From Paenibacillus popilliae ATCC 14706 (GTDB taxonomy: Bacteria > Bacillota > Bacilli > Paenibacillales > Paenibacillaceae), in assembly GCF_000315235.1 (NCBI RefSeq), contig NZ_BALG01000080.1, forward strand, positions 1 to 64,000: a stretch of DNA of 64,000 nt. The letters run 5' to 3'. Under the pieces are notes generated by a model. It was not told where the DNA came from. It worked only from the letters and a program-made list of their open reading frames with translations, and made no database searches. This document shows positions 54,786 through 62,961 of this stretch, one piece after another (within the stretch, counting starts at the first letter, position 1; each line of letters opens with the position of its first letter). The translations under genes and the position numbers were made by a program.

Positions 54786-55283
54786 TCAGCGGGTAGCCAA
54801 ATCAATTTTGGTAAGATCTTCTCCTTTCGTTTCAGGCTTGTGCCAAATACGGTAAATCAACGGATACTCCAATCCGCTTTTCAAAACCGCCTGCAGGACA
54901 ACCAGATTCGTTGCCCACACAGGTAAGGAATCTTGCTGCAAGCGCTCAATACGTTTTTTTCCAAACGTTGTCCATGCAAAGCCTTTCGTTAAAAAGCGGC
55001 TTAAAGTGTACTGTGCAAGTTTCCAAGGCTGAAACATGACTTTCAGCAATGCATCTTTGTCGGCCAATTGTGCCATCTGGGCAACGGAAGAGCAATTGGA
55101 AACGAGACCGACGACTTAGAGGAAGCAAATAAGCCAAGATGGCGTTCCATTGCGTTTCATAATGCCGGATTGAGTGAGTAACAGGGAGAAGTCGAATCGA
55201 TCCCAGAGACTCTTCAGAATGGGCGCTCCCGCACACTCGCCGTGATTCCATTCTCTAAACTTCGGTTTTTGCAATGCTGACAT
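54786..55283 (-). pseudogene. IS4-type transposase, frameshifted and internally deleted
   Basis: Three minus-strand frames read successively as one transposase: LWDRFDFSLLLTQSG, then QMAQLADKDALLKVMFQPWK and FSRFL-like LSRFLTKGFAWTTFGKKR, then NLVVLQAVLKSGLEYPL and KGEDLTKIDLA. At least one frameshift and a deletion of the section with the first catalytic Asp are evident. The neighbourhood (55.28-55.45 kb) is AT-rich and may contain the element's end. Confidence 0.7.
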
Positions 55284-55455
55284 TGGTGACCCACCCCATA
55301 ATCTGAAGATATACCCTGTAAAAAAAGGTGTCCTTCGCAATTATAGTGTCTATTTTGAAAAGTCAAGTTGTTTTTTTGATATTTATCGAAATATTGTAGA
55401 CACTTTTATAGTGTTGACTGATTACCAATTAGTGTCTTGAACTGCATAGGTCATG

Positions 55456-55758
55456 CTAGAAATATGGAAATGCCAAAAAAACAACCAACGCCATTTCGAA
55501 GCTAAAGCTCCCTAAGTTCGGAAACACAAGCGTTTCAATCCAATAAACCACACAGCAGACAGCATAGATGAAAACACAAAATCCGTATTTTGATTGAACA
55601 AGTGCGCTGCGCGGATAAGGAATAGCACAAAGGAAAGTCGATGCTTTGGGGTATTGATATTCTTTCATGGAAACATACTGTAAGAGCATGAATACAGAGA
55701 ATATCACGGAGAGCAAAAAGCTCATGGAGCCTGCAAATTCAGGAGCACGCCACAGCAT
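55456..55758 (-). pseudogene. ABC-2-type permease fragment
   Basis: A 100-aa hydrophobic frame with two or three membrane helices and the segment KASTFLCAIPYPRSALV, typical of the membrane subunit paired with YtrA/YtrB-like regulators and ATPases. Both ends are missing. It continues the decayed operon in the same order on the minus strand. Confidence 0.55.
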
Positions 55759-55788
55759 AAAGGGCGGTATCTGAATGGCGACTCAAGG

Positions 55789-56374
55789 TCAGAAGTAATG
55801 TGCGTTGAAAAGAAAACGCTTGCTGCCCTCGTTCATGTAATCAGTCAGAATAGTTAGTAGCTGGCTACGAATCAGCGGGTCAAGACCGCTGGTTGGTTCG
55901 TCCATAATAAGAAGCTCTGCTTTGTGAGAAAGTGCAAGTGCCAGAGCATATTTCATACGCATACCTTTTGACAGCGTATTGATTTTTTGTTTAGGATCAA
56001 GCGAAAAACGGCTCATGTAACTCTTATAGTCCTGTTCACTCCATGAACTATAGGCAGAGGCAATTACATTTTTCATTTCTGTCATTGTGAGTTCATCATA
56101 AAAATAGCCGTCATCGAGAACAATGCCAATCCGATTTTTTAGGTCGCGCTCATGGCGCTCCATTTCAGTCCCGAACAATTTGATACTGCCAGAAGCCTTT
56201 TTGCTCAGTCCCAAAAGAGCGCAACGTAGTGGTTTTACCTGCACCATTGACGCCAATAAATCCAGTAATGCAACCTTCCGGCAATGAGAAAGTTATATCT
56301 TCAAGAGAAAAATCCCCATACGACTTATTCAAGCCGGATACCTCTAAAATCCGATTCATTTCAATCCTCCTCAT
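55789..56374 (-). pseudogene. ABC transporter ATPase, frameshifted after Walker A
   Basis: The first frame reads ILEVSGLNKSYGDF and Walker A GVNGAGKTTTLR, then a frameshift near 56210; a second frame continues with GSIKLFGTEM, the signature-like LSKGM and Walker B LLIMDEPTSGLD. The usual STHI switch strand is degraded to NAHYF followed by a stop. The gene is disrupted and truncated at its end. Confidence 0.75.
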
Positions 56375-56564
56375 ACAAAATATCCATCATTGCATGTAGT
56401 TCATCTTTGCTGATATTCAACGATATTGCACTTTGTATCATGTCCTGCATTTTTTGTTCGACAAGACGGCGCTTTGAGTCTCTAAGCAATTCAAGATTGC
56501 CTGTGGAGACAAATGTCACAATTAAGATTGCATCCGGATACATCGAACACATCTGAAATGACAT
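56361..56564 (-). pseudogene. GntR/YtrA-family regulator, C-terminal fragment
   Basis: The last 40 residues (RRLVEQKMQDMIQSAISLN, then SKDELHAMMDILYEED) match the dimerisation helices of YtrA-type GntR regulators, which sit in front of ABC genes and respond to cell-wall antibiotics. The DNA-binding half is absent. The stop overlaps the ATPase start, as in intact operons. Confidence 0.65.
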
Positions 56565-56824
56565 TACTCAACTTGACATTGGAAGCTTCCAGCACCTTCT
56601 GGATGCAATTTTTCTAGGCCTTCAGGTTCCCGACCGTTTTTTTCGCAAGCGTGTTAGATCGCGTAGTTCCTGGAGATCCGCTGTACATTGGCAAACGCAA
56701 TGTCAAATAGCCTTCCAAAATGTTGGACACGGGTTACCAGTAGGTGAAAAGCCATGATTGTTTTTAGGACAGCTCCTTTATATGCTTAAAGGCAACCATG
56801 CTCTGAGGCCAGGGAATACGAATA

Positions 56825-56865
56825 GGTATAGGTATAGGTATAGGTATAGGTATAGGTATAGGTAT
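56825..56865. repeat. Hexanucleotide tandem repeat (GGTATA)n
   Basis: Six perfect copies of GGTATA and a partial seventh. Such simple repeats are rare in bacteria and can expand or contract by slippage. No gene or promoter is clearly tied to it. Confidence 0.85.
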
Positions 56866-56949
56866 GGTGATGATATAGATAATGACAGATCTACAGACTA
56901 CTTATAACCGCCTCCAACGCCGTGCTGTGCGGCGGAGGACATCAACAAG

Positions 56950-56987
56950 CGGGCCGGTCAGGGATGAACCCTTGACCGGCCCGTTTT
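56950..56987 (+). terminator. Strong terminator
   Basis: CGGGCCGGTCA / TGACCGGCCCG arms plus GGG / CCC, then TTTT. It isolates the peptide locus from upstream transcription. Confidence 0.8.
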
Positions 56988-57211
56988 GACGATGAATCTA
57001 AGCGAAACGCCCTGACTCTTGGGCAGCCTTTTTCGCGTGTGTGGGCTGACACTATGCGGAATGCCGACGCCGACGACAATCGAGGACAAGGTCAAGGTCA
57101 TGCCCGCTTCGGGCGATATGCCGGATGACATCTGCGTGGAGTCGCTCAACAACGCGCAGCTGCAAAAAATGATTGAGCAGGGCATTAGGCTGTCTTCATA
57201 TTTATAGAATG

Positions 57212-57271
57212 TATACTAATATACGAAATATACCACTAATTATTGACAATATAAAATACTTGATGTAAAAT
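57212..57271 (+). promoter_or_regulatory. Promoter of the SDP-like operon with three TATAC boxes
   Basis: TTGACA (57243-57248), 17-bp spacer, TAAAAT (57266-57271): near-consensus sigma-A promoter. Immediately upstream are three TATAC boxes starting at 57212, 57220 and 57229 (8-9 bp apart), a spacing of nearly one helical turn that suggests a cooperative regulator-binding site. The start codon of the prepeptide is 80-90 bp downstream. Confidence 0.7.
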
Positions 57272-57356
57272 TTATCCATCCTACTATTTCGAGAGTAATG
57301 AACAAAGTTTGCGTGAAATGATTCATATTATCAAAAAAACATAAGGAGGAATTTGA

Positions 57357-57653
57357 GTGAGGAAGAAATGGATGGTTCTATGTTTGTCGTTAGGTATTAT
57401 TGCATTTGGTGCGGCAACCATTCATGGCTCTGTAACTACAGGGAATGAAGTTGCACCTGTAGCAGTTAGCGAACAAGTAGTGAAAGCGAGTCTCCAGAGC
57501 AGTACATCAGTAACTCCAGAAGTTATGGCGGGGGGTATAATCAGACTCGTAATACCATCAGTTGCCAAAGCAATGCGAAGTGCATCAATGTTTGCGGGTG
57601 CCGTTGTTCACACTAGCCAGGATTCTGCCATAGAACAAATTTTTGATAAATAG
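57357..57653 (+). CDS. Secreted prepeptide of an SDP-like antimicrobial peptide system
   Basis: 98 aa, GTG start with AAGGAGG 7 bp upstream. A lysine-rich N-terminus and hydrophobic core (WMVLCLSLGIIAFGAA) form a signal peptide; the remainder has a short hydrophilic pro-region and a hydrophobic, weakly cationic segment GGIIRLVIPSVAKAMRSAS, FAGAVV, then an acidic tail. The only Cys is in the signal peptide, so the disulfide of B. subtilis SDP toxin cannot form. It is much shorter than SdpC (about 200 aa). Toxin identity is inferred from signal peptide, position and neighbours. Confidence 0.6.
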   Translation: MRKKWMVLCLSLGIIAFGAATIHGSVTTGNEVAPVAVSEQVVKASLQSSTSVTPEVMAGGIIRLVIPSVAKAMRSASMFAGAVVHTSQDSAIEQIFDK

Positions 57654-57661
57654 TAATTCGT

Positions 57662-57705
57662 CGGACAGGATGCTTGAGTACACCTTACTTTTGGTCTCCT
57701 GTCCG
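57662..57705 (+). other. Intercistronic hairpin between prepeptide and SdpA-like genes
   Basis: Perfect 9-bp arms CGGACAGGA / TCCTGTCCG around a 26-nt loop, no T tract. It probably lets the prepeptide mRNA accumulate above that of the maturation genes by pausing, processing or stabilisation. Confidence 0.55.
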
Positions 57706-57734
57706 CTCCGATTATGGATATGGAGGGATTGCTT

Positions 57735-58421
57735 TTGAACCGGATACTTCTCAAAAAGTGGACTTTACATACAACGATTATATTATTATCTCTTTATCTC
57801 CCATTCCATTTTTTTATCATCCTATTGCATGTAGGTCCGGTGAATCCCATTTCCGTTAAACTGCAGCCTTATATTATGCCCTATATAAATCCTTTTTTTC
57901 AGCAAAATTGGCATCTGTTCGCACCAACCCCGATGACGGTAAATTTTAAAATTTATGTAAGGGGGAAATACACAGATACGATGGATCAACAGGTAAAACA
58001 AACGGAATGGTTCGACGTCTCTTCTAGTCTTATTGCGAAAAATGATGAGATGCTCTTCTCTCCTTATAATCGGATAATACGTATCGGAACGGGATACATG
58101 CATCGCTTACAACTCGGTGGCAAAGACGATCTTTCACTTAAGCTGCATCAAAAAAAGGTAGAAACAAAAGGGGATCTCACCTTGCTAGAGAAAGAAGATG
58201 AATTACAGAAAGAAGAATCTACCCAGGCCTTATACCGATATGCTTCATCCTATGTCAAAAAAGTATTGGGCGATCAGAAGCCTACAAAGGTGCAGTTTAT
58301 GACCTCAGTAACCGACGTGGTGCCTTATTCTAAGCGCAATGAAGGAAAGTACAAGCCGAAAGAAAACAGATACATTTATGACTGGAAGAGGGTGGAGGAA
58401 GATGTGCTCGCGTTTCCGTGA
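57735..58421 (+). CDS. SdpA/DUF5819-like membrane-associated maturation protein
   Basis: An N-terminal transmembrane helix (about 15-35) and an extracytoplasmic domain with the hallmark P-FFQQNWHLFAPTP, shared by DUF5819 proteins and similar to the QNW-type motif of SdpA. In B. subtilis, SdpA acts with SdpB in maturing the SDP toxin. I prefer TTG 57735, 7 bp after GGAGGG, over ATG 57714. About 228 aa. Its stop overlaps the SdpB-like ATG by 20 bp. Confidence 0.7.
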   Translation: MNRILLKKWTLHTTIILLSLYLPFHFFIILLHVGPVNPISVKLQPYIMPYINPFFQQNWHLFAPTPMTVNFKIYVRGKYTDTMDQQVKQTEWFDVSSSLIAKNDEMLFSPYNRIIRIGTGYMHRLQLGGKDDLSLKLHQKKVETKGDLTLLEKEDELQKEESTQALYRYASSYVKKVLGDQKPTKVQFMTSVTDVVPYSKRNEGKYKPKENRYIYDWKRVEEDVLAFP

Positions 58422-59778
58422 TTTTGTAGCTAAAGAGCGGTTTTTAATCGGAGCTAGTTTGCTTCGTATCGCTATAGGCATCATCCTCTTATATAACTAT
58501 TTGATTCATTATAACCAAAGGCATTTCCTGTGGACAAACTCGGGCATAAATGCGTACAGTGACGAGTTTAAAAGGTTTGTTTTTTCCCTGTATAACTGGA
58601 GTGATTCCCTGCTCTATTTTGATTTCGTCTATCATGTAGGCGTTGTCATTACGTTCGTGTATTTAATAAGATACAAAGGTAGATTATTTAATATACTTAA
58701 TTTTGTTTTTTTCTATTCGATTTACAATCGAATGCTTCACATCAGTGATGGGGGCGATAATCTTCTCGCTATTTGTTTATTTTTTTTGCTTTTTGCAAAT
58801 GGTACAGCCTATTTTTCATTGGATGCGCACAAGTTTCAAGTATTTAAGGAGAATCGGAAGCACACGTTCAAGTACCAGTTTTCTTCCATTTTACATAATT
58901 TTGCAATTCTCTTTTGCATCATTCAGCTATGTTTCGTATATTTTATCTCGGCGTTGTACCAAATCATGGGCGAACTTTGGCAAAATGGGACCGCTATGTA
59001 CTACATCGCGCAAGTGGATGAATTTAGCAGGCCGATTCTGCGCGATATGGTGGATAGCTATTTATGGGCAATTATCCTCTTCACCTATGCAAGCATCATT
59101 ATGAAAATCGCTTTTCCATTCACCATCATGAATAAAATAGTAAAACCGTTTATGGTTGGCGGAATGGTCGCGTTTCATCTTGGTATTGGCATAGGAATGG
59201 GCTTACTCACCTTTTCTTTGATTATGATTGTGATGGAATTTCTTGTGTTTACTGATGAAGAATACAAGAACATGTATAGAAGTGCCATAAGAATAAAACG
59301 AAAGGTACAGCTTTATTTTTTGCGTCGAAGCAGAGCGATCGGCTATCGGTATTTTCAAGCGCAGCGAGTGATTGTTTTTTACGATGGCTGGTGCCCGTTG
59401 TGCCAAGGCATGATGGCCAGATGTAAAAGAATGGATTATTTCCGCTTGCTCGTATGCACCAACTTTCGTGATCCAAGCGTGATCGAGCGGTATGACCTTG
59501 ACCAGGCTGAAGTCGAGAAAAGGATGCACAGTGCGCGTTACGTCAACGCTAGCTTACAGCATAAAGGAATTGATGCTGTCATACAGATTTGTAAACGACT
59601 GCTTCCGCTCTGGCTTTTTGTTCCTGTCTTTATCGTGTCAAGCAAGCTTGGAATGGGCGGACTTCTATATGACTATGTTGCTTCAAGAAGAAAACTTGTC
59701 CCTGTTGCCCATTGCCATGACAATGTGTGCAGGGTTGACTTACCAACATTTTGTGACGGGAAGGGGTGTGAACGGTGA
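58402..59778 (+). CDS. SdpB-like HTTM membrane protein fused to a DCC thiol-redox domain
   Basis: Residues 1-300 are a multi-helix HTTM domain of the type found in SdpB and vitamin K-dependent carboxylase relatives (LLRIAIGIILLYNYL, then SGINAYSDEF). Residues 320-440 are a DUF393/DCC thiol-disulfide domain with VIVFYDGWCPLC (CxxC at 331-334). A Cys-rich tail (C438, C443, C451, C456) follows. 458 aa. GGAGG lies 3-4 bp before ATG 58402. The fusion suggests that a redox reaction accompanies peptide maturation, though the predicted peptide lacks Cys. Confidence 0.75.
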   Translation: MCSRFRDFVAKERFLIGASLLRIAIGIILLYNYLIHYNQRHFLWTNSGINAYSDEFKRFVFSLYNWSDSLLYFDFVYHVGVVITFVYLIRYKGRLFNILNFVFFYSIYNRMLHISDGGDNLLAICLFFLLFANGTAYFSLDAHKFQVFKENRKHTFKYQFSSILHNFAILFCIIQLCFVYFISALYQIMGELWQNGTAMYYIAQVDEFSRPILRDMVDSYLWAIILFTYASIIMKIAFPFTIMNKIVKPFMVGGMVAFHLGIGIGMGLLTFSLIMIVMEFLVFTDEEYKNMYRSAIRIKRKVQLYFLRRSRAIGYRYFQAQRVIVFYDGWCPLCQGMMARCKRMDYFRLLVCTNFRDPSVIERYDLDQAEVEKRMHSARYVNASLQHKGIDAVIQICKRLLPLWLFVPVFIVSSKLGMGGLLYDYVASRRKLVPVAHCHDNVCRVDLPTFCDGKGCER

Positions 59779-60887
59779 CCTATCTTTATATCGCAGCCAT
59801 TGCCATTGTTGTCATGGTGACCGCGTATTTCGGCCGGGCGGCAGCACTAAAAAAACGGGATGAAAAAAAGACAGAAGAGCATGTTTTGGCATTTATTAAA
59901 AATAACCCCGACAAAGCCTCTATGTATGCTTATGTAAATGGAAATACATTCATCGACTATCAATCTCACCGTAACATGCCGCTAGCAAGTACGGTTAAAA
60001 TTATGATTGCGATTGAATATGCCAAACAGGTGACATCGAATAAGATAGACGCAAACGAGAGCGTGCCCTTAAATCACCTTGACAAGTACTACATTCCCAA
60101 TACGGATGGAAATGCTCATCCCTCATGGCTAACATCTCTGCCTAGCCAAGCGGCGTCCGATGGCTGCGTGTCCATCCATGAAGTTGTCTGTGGAATGATA
60201 GCATTCAGCTCAAATGCGAATATGGAATATCTGATTGACTATTTAGGCTTAGATAATATCAATCGGACCATCGAGCAGTTGCAATTGGATTACCATGATC
60301 CACTATTCTTCTTGTCTTCATCGTTTTTATTGCCATTTTATATGAAAGAGAAAGAAAAATGGAAAAGGAAAGAGCTCAACAACAGAATCAAACAGATGCC
60401 CTACAAAGAGTATATGGAGCATGCTCAAGACATTCATCATTTCCTTACGCATGCATCCCCTACAGAACGAAGCGCTGCGTTTCATCGTTTTATCCGTGCA
60501 AATCTAAGGTTGCAACGAATCATGTCCTGTAAACTACCGTGCTCCACGACAAAAGATTATGCAACGGTAATGAAGAGGCTTCACCTTGGGGATGGGCTAT
60601 GTACAGCTCAAATTTGCGAGACGGTAAGAACAATCATGAACCGCAAGTTATCTCCTCATTCGAAGTTCTCTTATTTGGGCAGCAAAGGAGGTTCAACGAT
60701 TTCCATATATAACGATGCTTTATTTAGCAAGGATATCGATGGAAATACATTTGATTTGGCGCTGTTTTTCCATGATTTTTCCGAGGTGGATGAAATGTGG
60801 CTAAATAAAAAAATCAATTTGTTTTTACACAAATTTTTAGTTGATACCGCTTTCCGACCAAAAGTGGCGGACACGCTGGCCCCCTAA
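59775..60887 (+). CDS. Membrane-anchored serine beta-lactamase-like hydrolase
   Basis: One N-terminal membrane helix, then a penicillin-recognising fold: active-site S72-T-V-K75, the second-motif Ser-Ser-Asn (145-147) and a KGG in GSKGGST where KTG is usual. 370 aa. It could be a D,D-peptidase-like or amide-hydrolysing enzyme working outside the cell. GTG 59775 overlaps the upstream stop (GTGA), so it is translationally coupled to the SdpB-like gene. A role in peptide maturation or self-protection is inferred from coupling. Confidence 0.72.
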   Translation: MTYLYIAAIAIVVMVTAYFGRAAALKKRDEKKTEEHVLAFIKNNPDKASMYAYVNGNTFIDYQSHRNMPLASTVKIMIAIEYAKQVTSNKIDANESVPLNHLDKYYIPNTDGNAHPSWLTSLPSQAASDGCVSIHEVVCGMIAFSSNANMEYLIDYLGLDNINRTIEQLQLDYHDPLFFLSSSFLLPFYMKEKEKWKRKELNNRIKQMPYKEYMEHAQDIHHFLTHASPTERSAAFHRFIRANLRLQRIMSCKLPCSTTKDYATVMKRLHLGDGLCTAQICETVRTIMNRKLSPHSKFSYLGSKGGSTISIYNDALFSKDIDGNTFDLALFFHDFSEVDEMWLNKKINLFLHKFLVDTAFRPKVADTLAP

Positions 60888-60912
60888 CCTACGCTCAATC
60901 GCGGAGGAGCTG

Positions 60913-61089
60913 ATGCCATTGCTGTTTCTTGTTACCAAAGCAGTTGTTGTTCCGCTTGTTTTATGCGCCATCTCAAGCGATGAAAGGCACCTACAGGGAA
61001 TATGATGATACAACGTCGATCCCACTTATGTTCAATGGAAATTTGTTGAAGAGAAATGATATCTATAACCAGCGGATTCTTTTTGGGTA
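60913..61089 (+). pseudogene. Degenerate short gene between the hydrolase and sppA
   Basis: ATG 60913, 3 bp after AGGAG, starts a 30-codon frame with a membrane helix (LFLVTKAVVVPLVLCAI). A second frame picks up with protein-like sequence (MKGTYREYDDTTSIPLMF, then NLLKRNDIYNQRILFG) to a stop at 61089. It looks like one small membrane protein with a frameshift, possibly an inactivated accessory or immunity gene. Family unknown. Confidence 0.4.
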
Positions 61090-61106
61090 GGAAAAGAGGC
61101 GAAATC

Positions 61107-62045
61107 ATGAACAACAAGCAAGTTATTGCAGTGCTAGCGATAGTCATTATGTCATTCAGTTCGTTATTCGTTTATCTTTCGACAAATAGCACGATGGAAA
61201 CGAATCATTTGTGGACGGAACGTGTAGTCGAAGGAGGCGGCAGTACGAAAATTGCCCAAATTTTTGTCGAAGGCGTTATTTCACCTGAGCTTGATGAAAC
61301 ACGACAAAGTGTATTATTGCAGCTTGACGCAGCCATCGAAGATCCCCAGGTGAAAGGGATTGTACTAGCTGTAAATACACCTGGCGGAGACGTGGTGACA
61401 TCCGATCACATCTACCAAAAAATCATTCAAGCTAAAAAGTCAGGAAAAGTAGTCGCGGTTAGTATGGGCTCGATTGCCGCTTCCGGAGGTTACTACATCT
61501 CGACGCCCGCACATAAAATATTTGCGAATCCGCTCACGGTAACGGGGAGCATAGGGGTTATTATGAGTTTTTCGAATTATAAAGAACTGGCGGATAAAAT
61601 CGGCTACCATGAAATTAACATTCGTACGGGAGAGTATAAAAGTATGGGTAATCCATTGTCTGAATTTACTCAAGAAACAAAACACATCTATCAAAGTATT
61701 GTGAACGAAAGCTATGAGCAATTTGTCAATATCATTATCAACAACAGAAACCTGGATCGCAGCACAGTAGTTAAGCTAGCGGACGGACGAGTCTTTTCCG
61801 GTACCCAAGCGAAATCTTTAGGACTGGTAGATGAAATGGGGAATGTAGAGGATGCGACGAATTATGTCAAGAAGAAGTTGGGTTTACATCATTGCAAACT
61901 TGTTCAATACGAAAGGAAGTCATCTTTTTTTACAGGCTTGCTTTCCGTAGCTGCTTCTCCCGTGTCTACACTTGAGCGGCAGATTCAGGAGATAAAAGCA
62001 ACATTCGAGAATTCAACGCCTCGAATTTTATATATGGTTAAGTAG
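61107..62045 (+). CDS. sppA: Signal peptide peptidase SppA (S49 family)
   Basis: A membrane-bound serine protease that degrades remnant signal peptides and, in B. subtilis, helps resistance to lantibiotics. One N-terminal helix (7-23), catalytic Ser126 in SIAASGGYY and Lys178 in GEYKSMGN, a 52-residue spacing equal to that between Ser147 and Lys199 of B. subtilis SppA. 312 aa. ATG 61107 has AGAGGCG upstream. The RDD gene follows 38 bp later. Confidence 0.92.
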   Translation: MNNKQVIAVLAIVIMSFSSLFVYLSTNSTMETNHLWTERVVEGGGSTKIAQIFVEGVISPELDETRQSVLLQLDAAIEDPQVKGIVLAVNTPGGDVVTSDHIYQKIIQAKKSGKVVAVSMGSIAASGGYYISTPAHKIFANPLTVTGSIGVIMSFSNYKELADKIGYHEINIRTGEYKSMGNPLSEFTQETKHIYQSIVNESYEQFVNIIINNRNLDRSTVVKLADGRVFSGTQAKSLGLVDEMGNVEDATNYVKKKLGLHHCKLVQYERKSSFFTGLLSVAASPVSTLERQIQEIKATFENSTPRILYMVK

Positions 62046-62083
62046 AAAAACGGTACTTCAAAACTCGCTGGAGGGGAAAAGCA

Positions 62084-62494
62084 TTGGAGATTCAACAAGG
62101 AACTTATGCCGGTTTTTGGGTAAGATTGATCGCTTTTTTATTAGATATGGCGTTCGTAGCACCACTACTTTATCTCATTTTTGATATTTTACTATATCAT
62201 CAAAATAATGATTTTTATATTATTATAGGTAAAACATGCTTGTTTTGTTTTTACTTTTTTATTCTCACGTATCTTTTCGGACAAACATTTGGAAAAATGG
62301 TTGTCGGTATCAAAATTGTACCGAAACAACATCACAAAATAGCTTGGGAGGAGGTTTTGTTACGTGAAGTAATCGGAAAGTTTTTATCCATTATGTTCGT
62401 GTTCACCGGTATATTGCTCATTGCTCTTGATCCACAAAAGCAATCCTTGCATGACAAATTAGGAAATATGTATGTTGTATGGGAAAAAGCATAG
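62084..62494 (+). CDS. RDD-family membrane protein, SppI-like partner of SppA
   Basis: 136 aa with three membrane helices and the RDD pattern: YAGFWVRLIAFLLDM (Arg, Asp-Asp region) and FGKMVVGIKIV, then QSLHDKLGNMYVV. B. subtilis sppA (yteI) is followed by sppI (yteJ), an RDD protein that binds and inhibits SppA; order and size match here. The TTG start has GGAGGGG 7 bp upstream. Confidence 0.82.
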   Translation: MEIQQGTYAGFWVRLIAFLLDMAFVAPLLYLIFDILLYHQNNDFYIIIGKTCLFCFYFFILTYLFGQTFGKMVVGIKIVPKQHHKIAWEEVLLREVIGKFLSIMFVFTGILLIALDPQKQSLHDKLGNMYVVWEKA

Positions 62495-62527
62495 CGTATA
62501 GAGCAGAATAAAACCTGAGGTGTTGTT

Positions 62528-62746
62528 ATGAATAAACAGATCGTTTGGCTCATTTCGATGTTAGCTTTGTTATGCGGGGTTGCCTTTCCATTTATTTATG
62601 TGACTCTGCGAGTTGCCTTGTTGCTTTTGGTTTACTTCATTGATGTGATCGTAAGTGAAAGGACCGAGAAACACGGAAGAGTGTTATTATCCTGGGTTAT
62701 TGGTCTGATTTTAGGGTATCTTGTCAAAAGAACAATTTCCGCGTGA
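62528..62746 (+). CDS. Small two-helix membrane protein
   Basis: 72 aa with helices ISMLALLCGVAFPFIYVTLR and VLLSWVIGLILGYLV separated by a basic-acidic loop (VSERTEKHGR). GAGGTG 5 bp before ATG. It is the last complete gene of the locus and, like the RDD protein, could contribute to immunity. No family recognised. Confidence 0.6.
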   Translation: MNKQIVWLISMLALLCGVAFPFIYVTLRVALLLLVYFIDVIVSERTEKHGRVLLSWVIGLILGYLVKRTISA

Positions 62747-62832
62747 AAAAGCGATTAGAAGTTCTTAGTACCACAGCTTCGAAGGCTATAACCAGCGCTT
62801 CGCTACTCGTTGTCACCTTGGCTTCGATCAAG

Positions 62833-62866
62833 CTCGCGCTGAACTCCAATCTACGTTCAGCGCGAG
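62833..62866. repeat. Perfect 12-bp inverted repeat
   Basis: CTCGCGCTGAAC-10-GTTCAGCGCGAG. GC-rich against AT-rich surroundings and without a T tract. Could be a terminator variant for the operon or the end of a mobile element. Confidence 0.6.
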
Positions 62867-62961
62867 AGAGCAGCACATCTTCTACAAGAGAAGGATATTT
62901 TCATTTATACAAATTACACAAAATTGTTGACGCGTTAAATTGCCCGGATCTCCCGCAATCG

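Larger units (their letters stand above)
56565..57242. other. Intergenic stretch with hexamer repeat, terminator and a short frame
   Basis: Between the dead ABC operon and the antimicrobial peptide locus. It contains the GGTATA array (56825-56865), a strong terminator (56950-56987), and a GC-rich frame at 57058-57207 reading PTTIEDKVKVMPASGDMPDD then SLNNAQLQKMIEQGIR, which resembles the tail of a foreign gene but has no start signal. Codon use there differs from the AT-rich surroundings. Confidence 0.45.
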
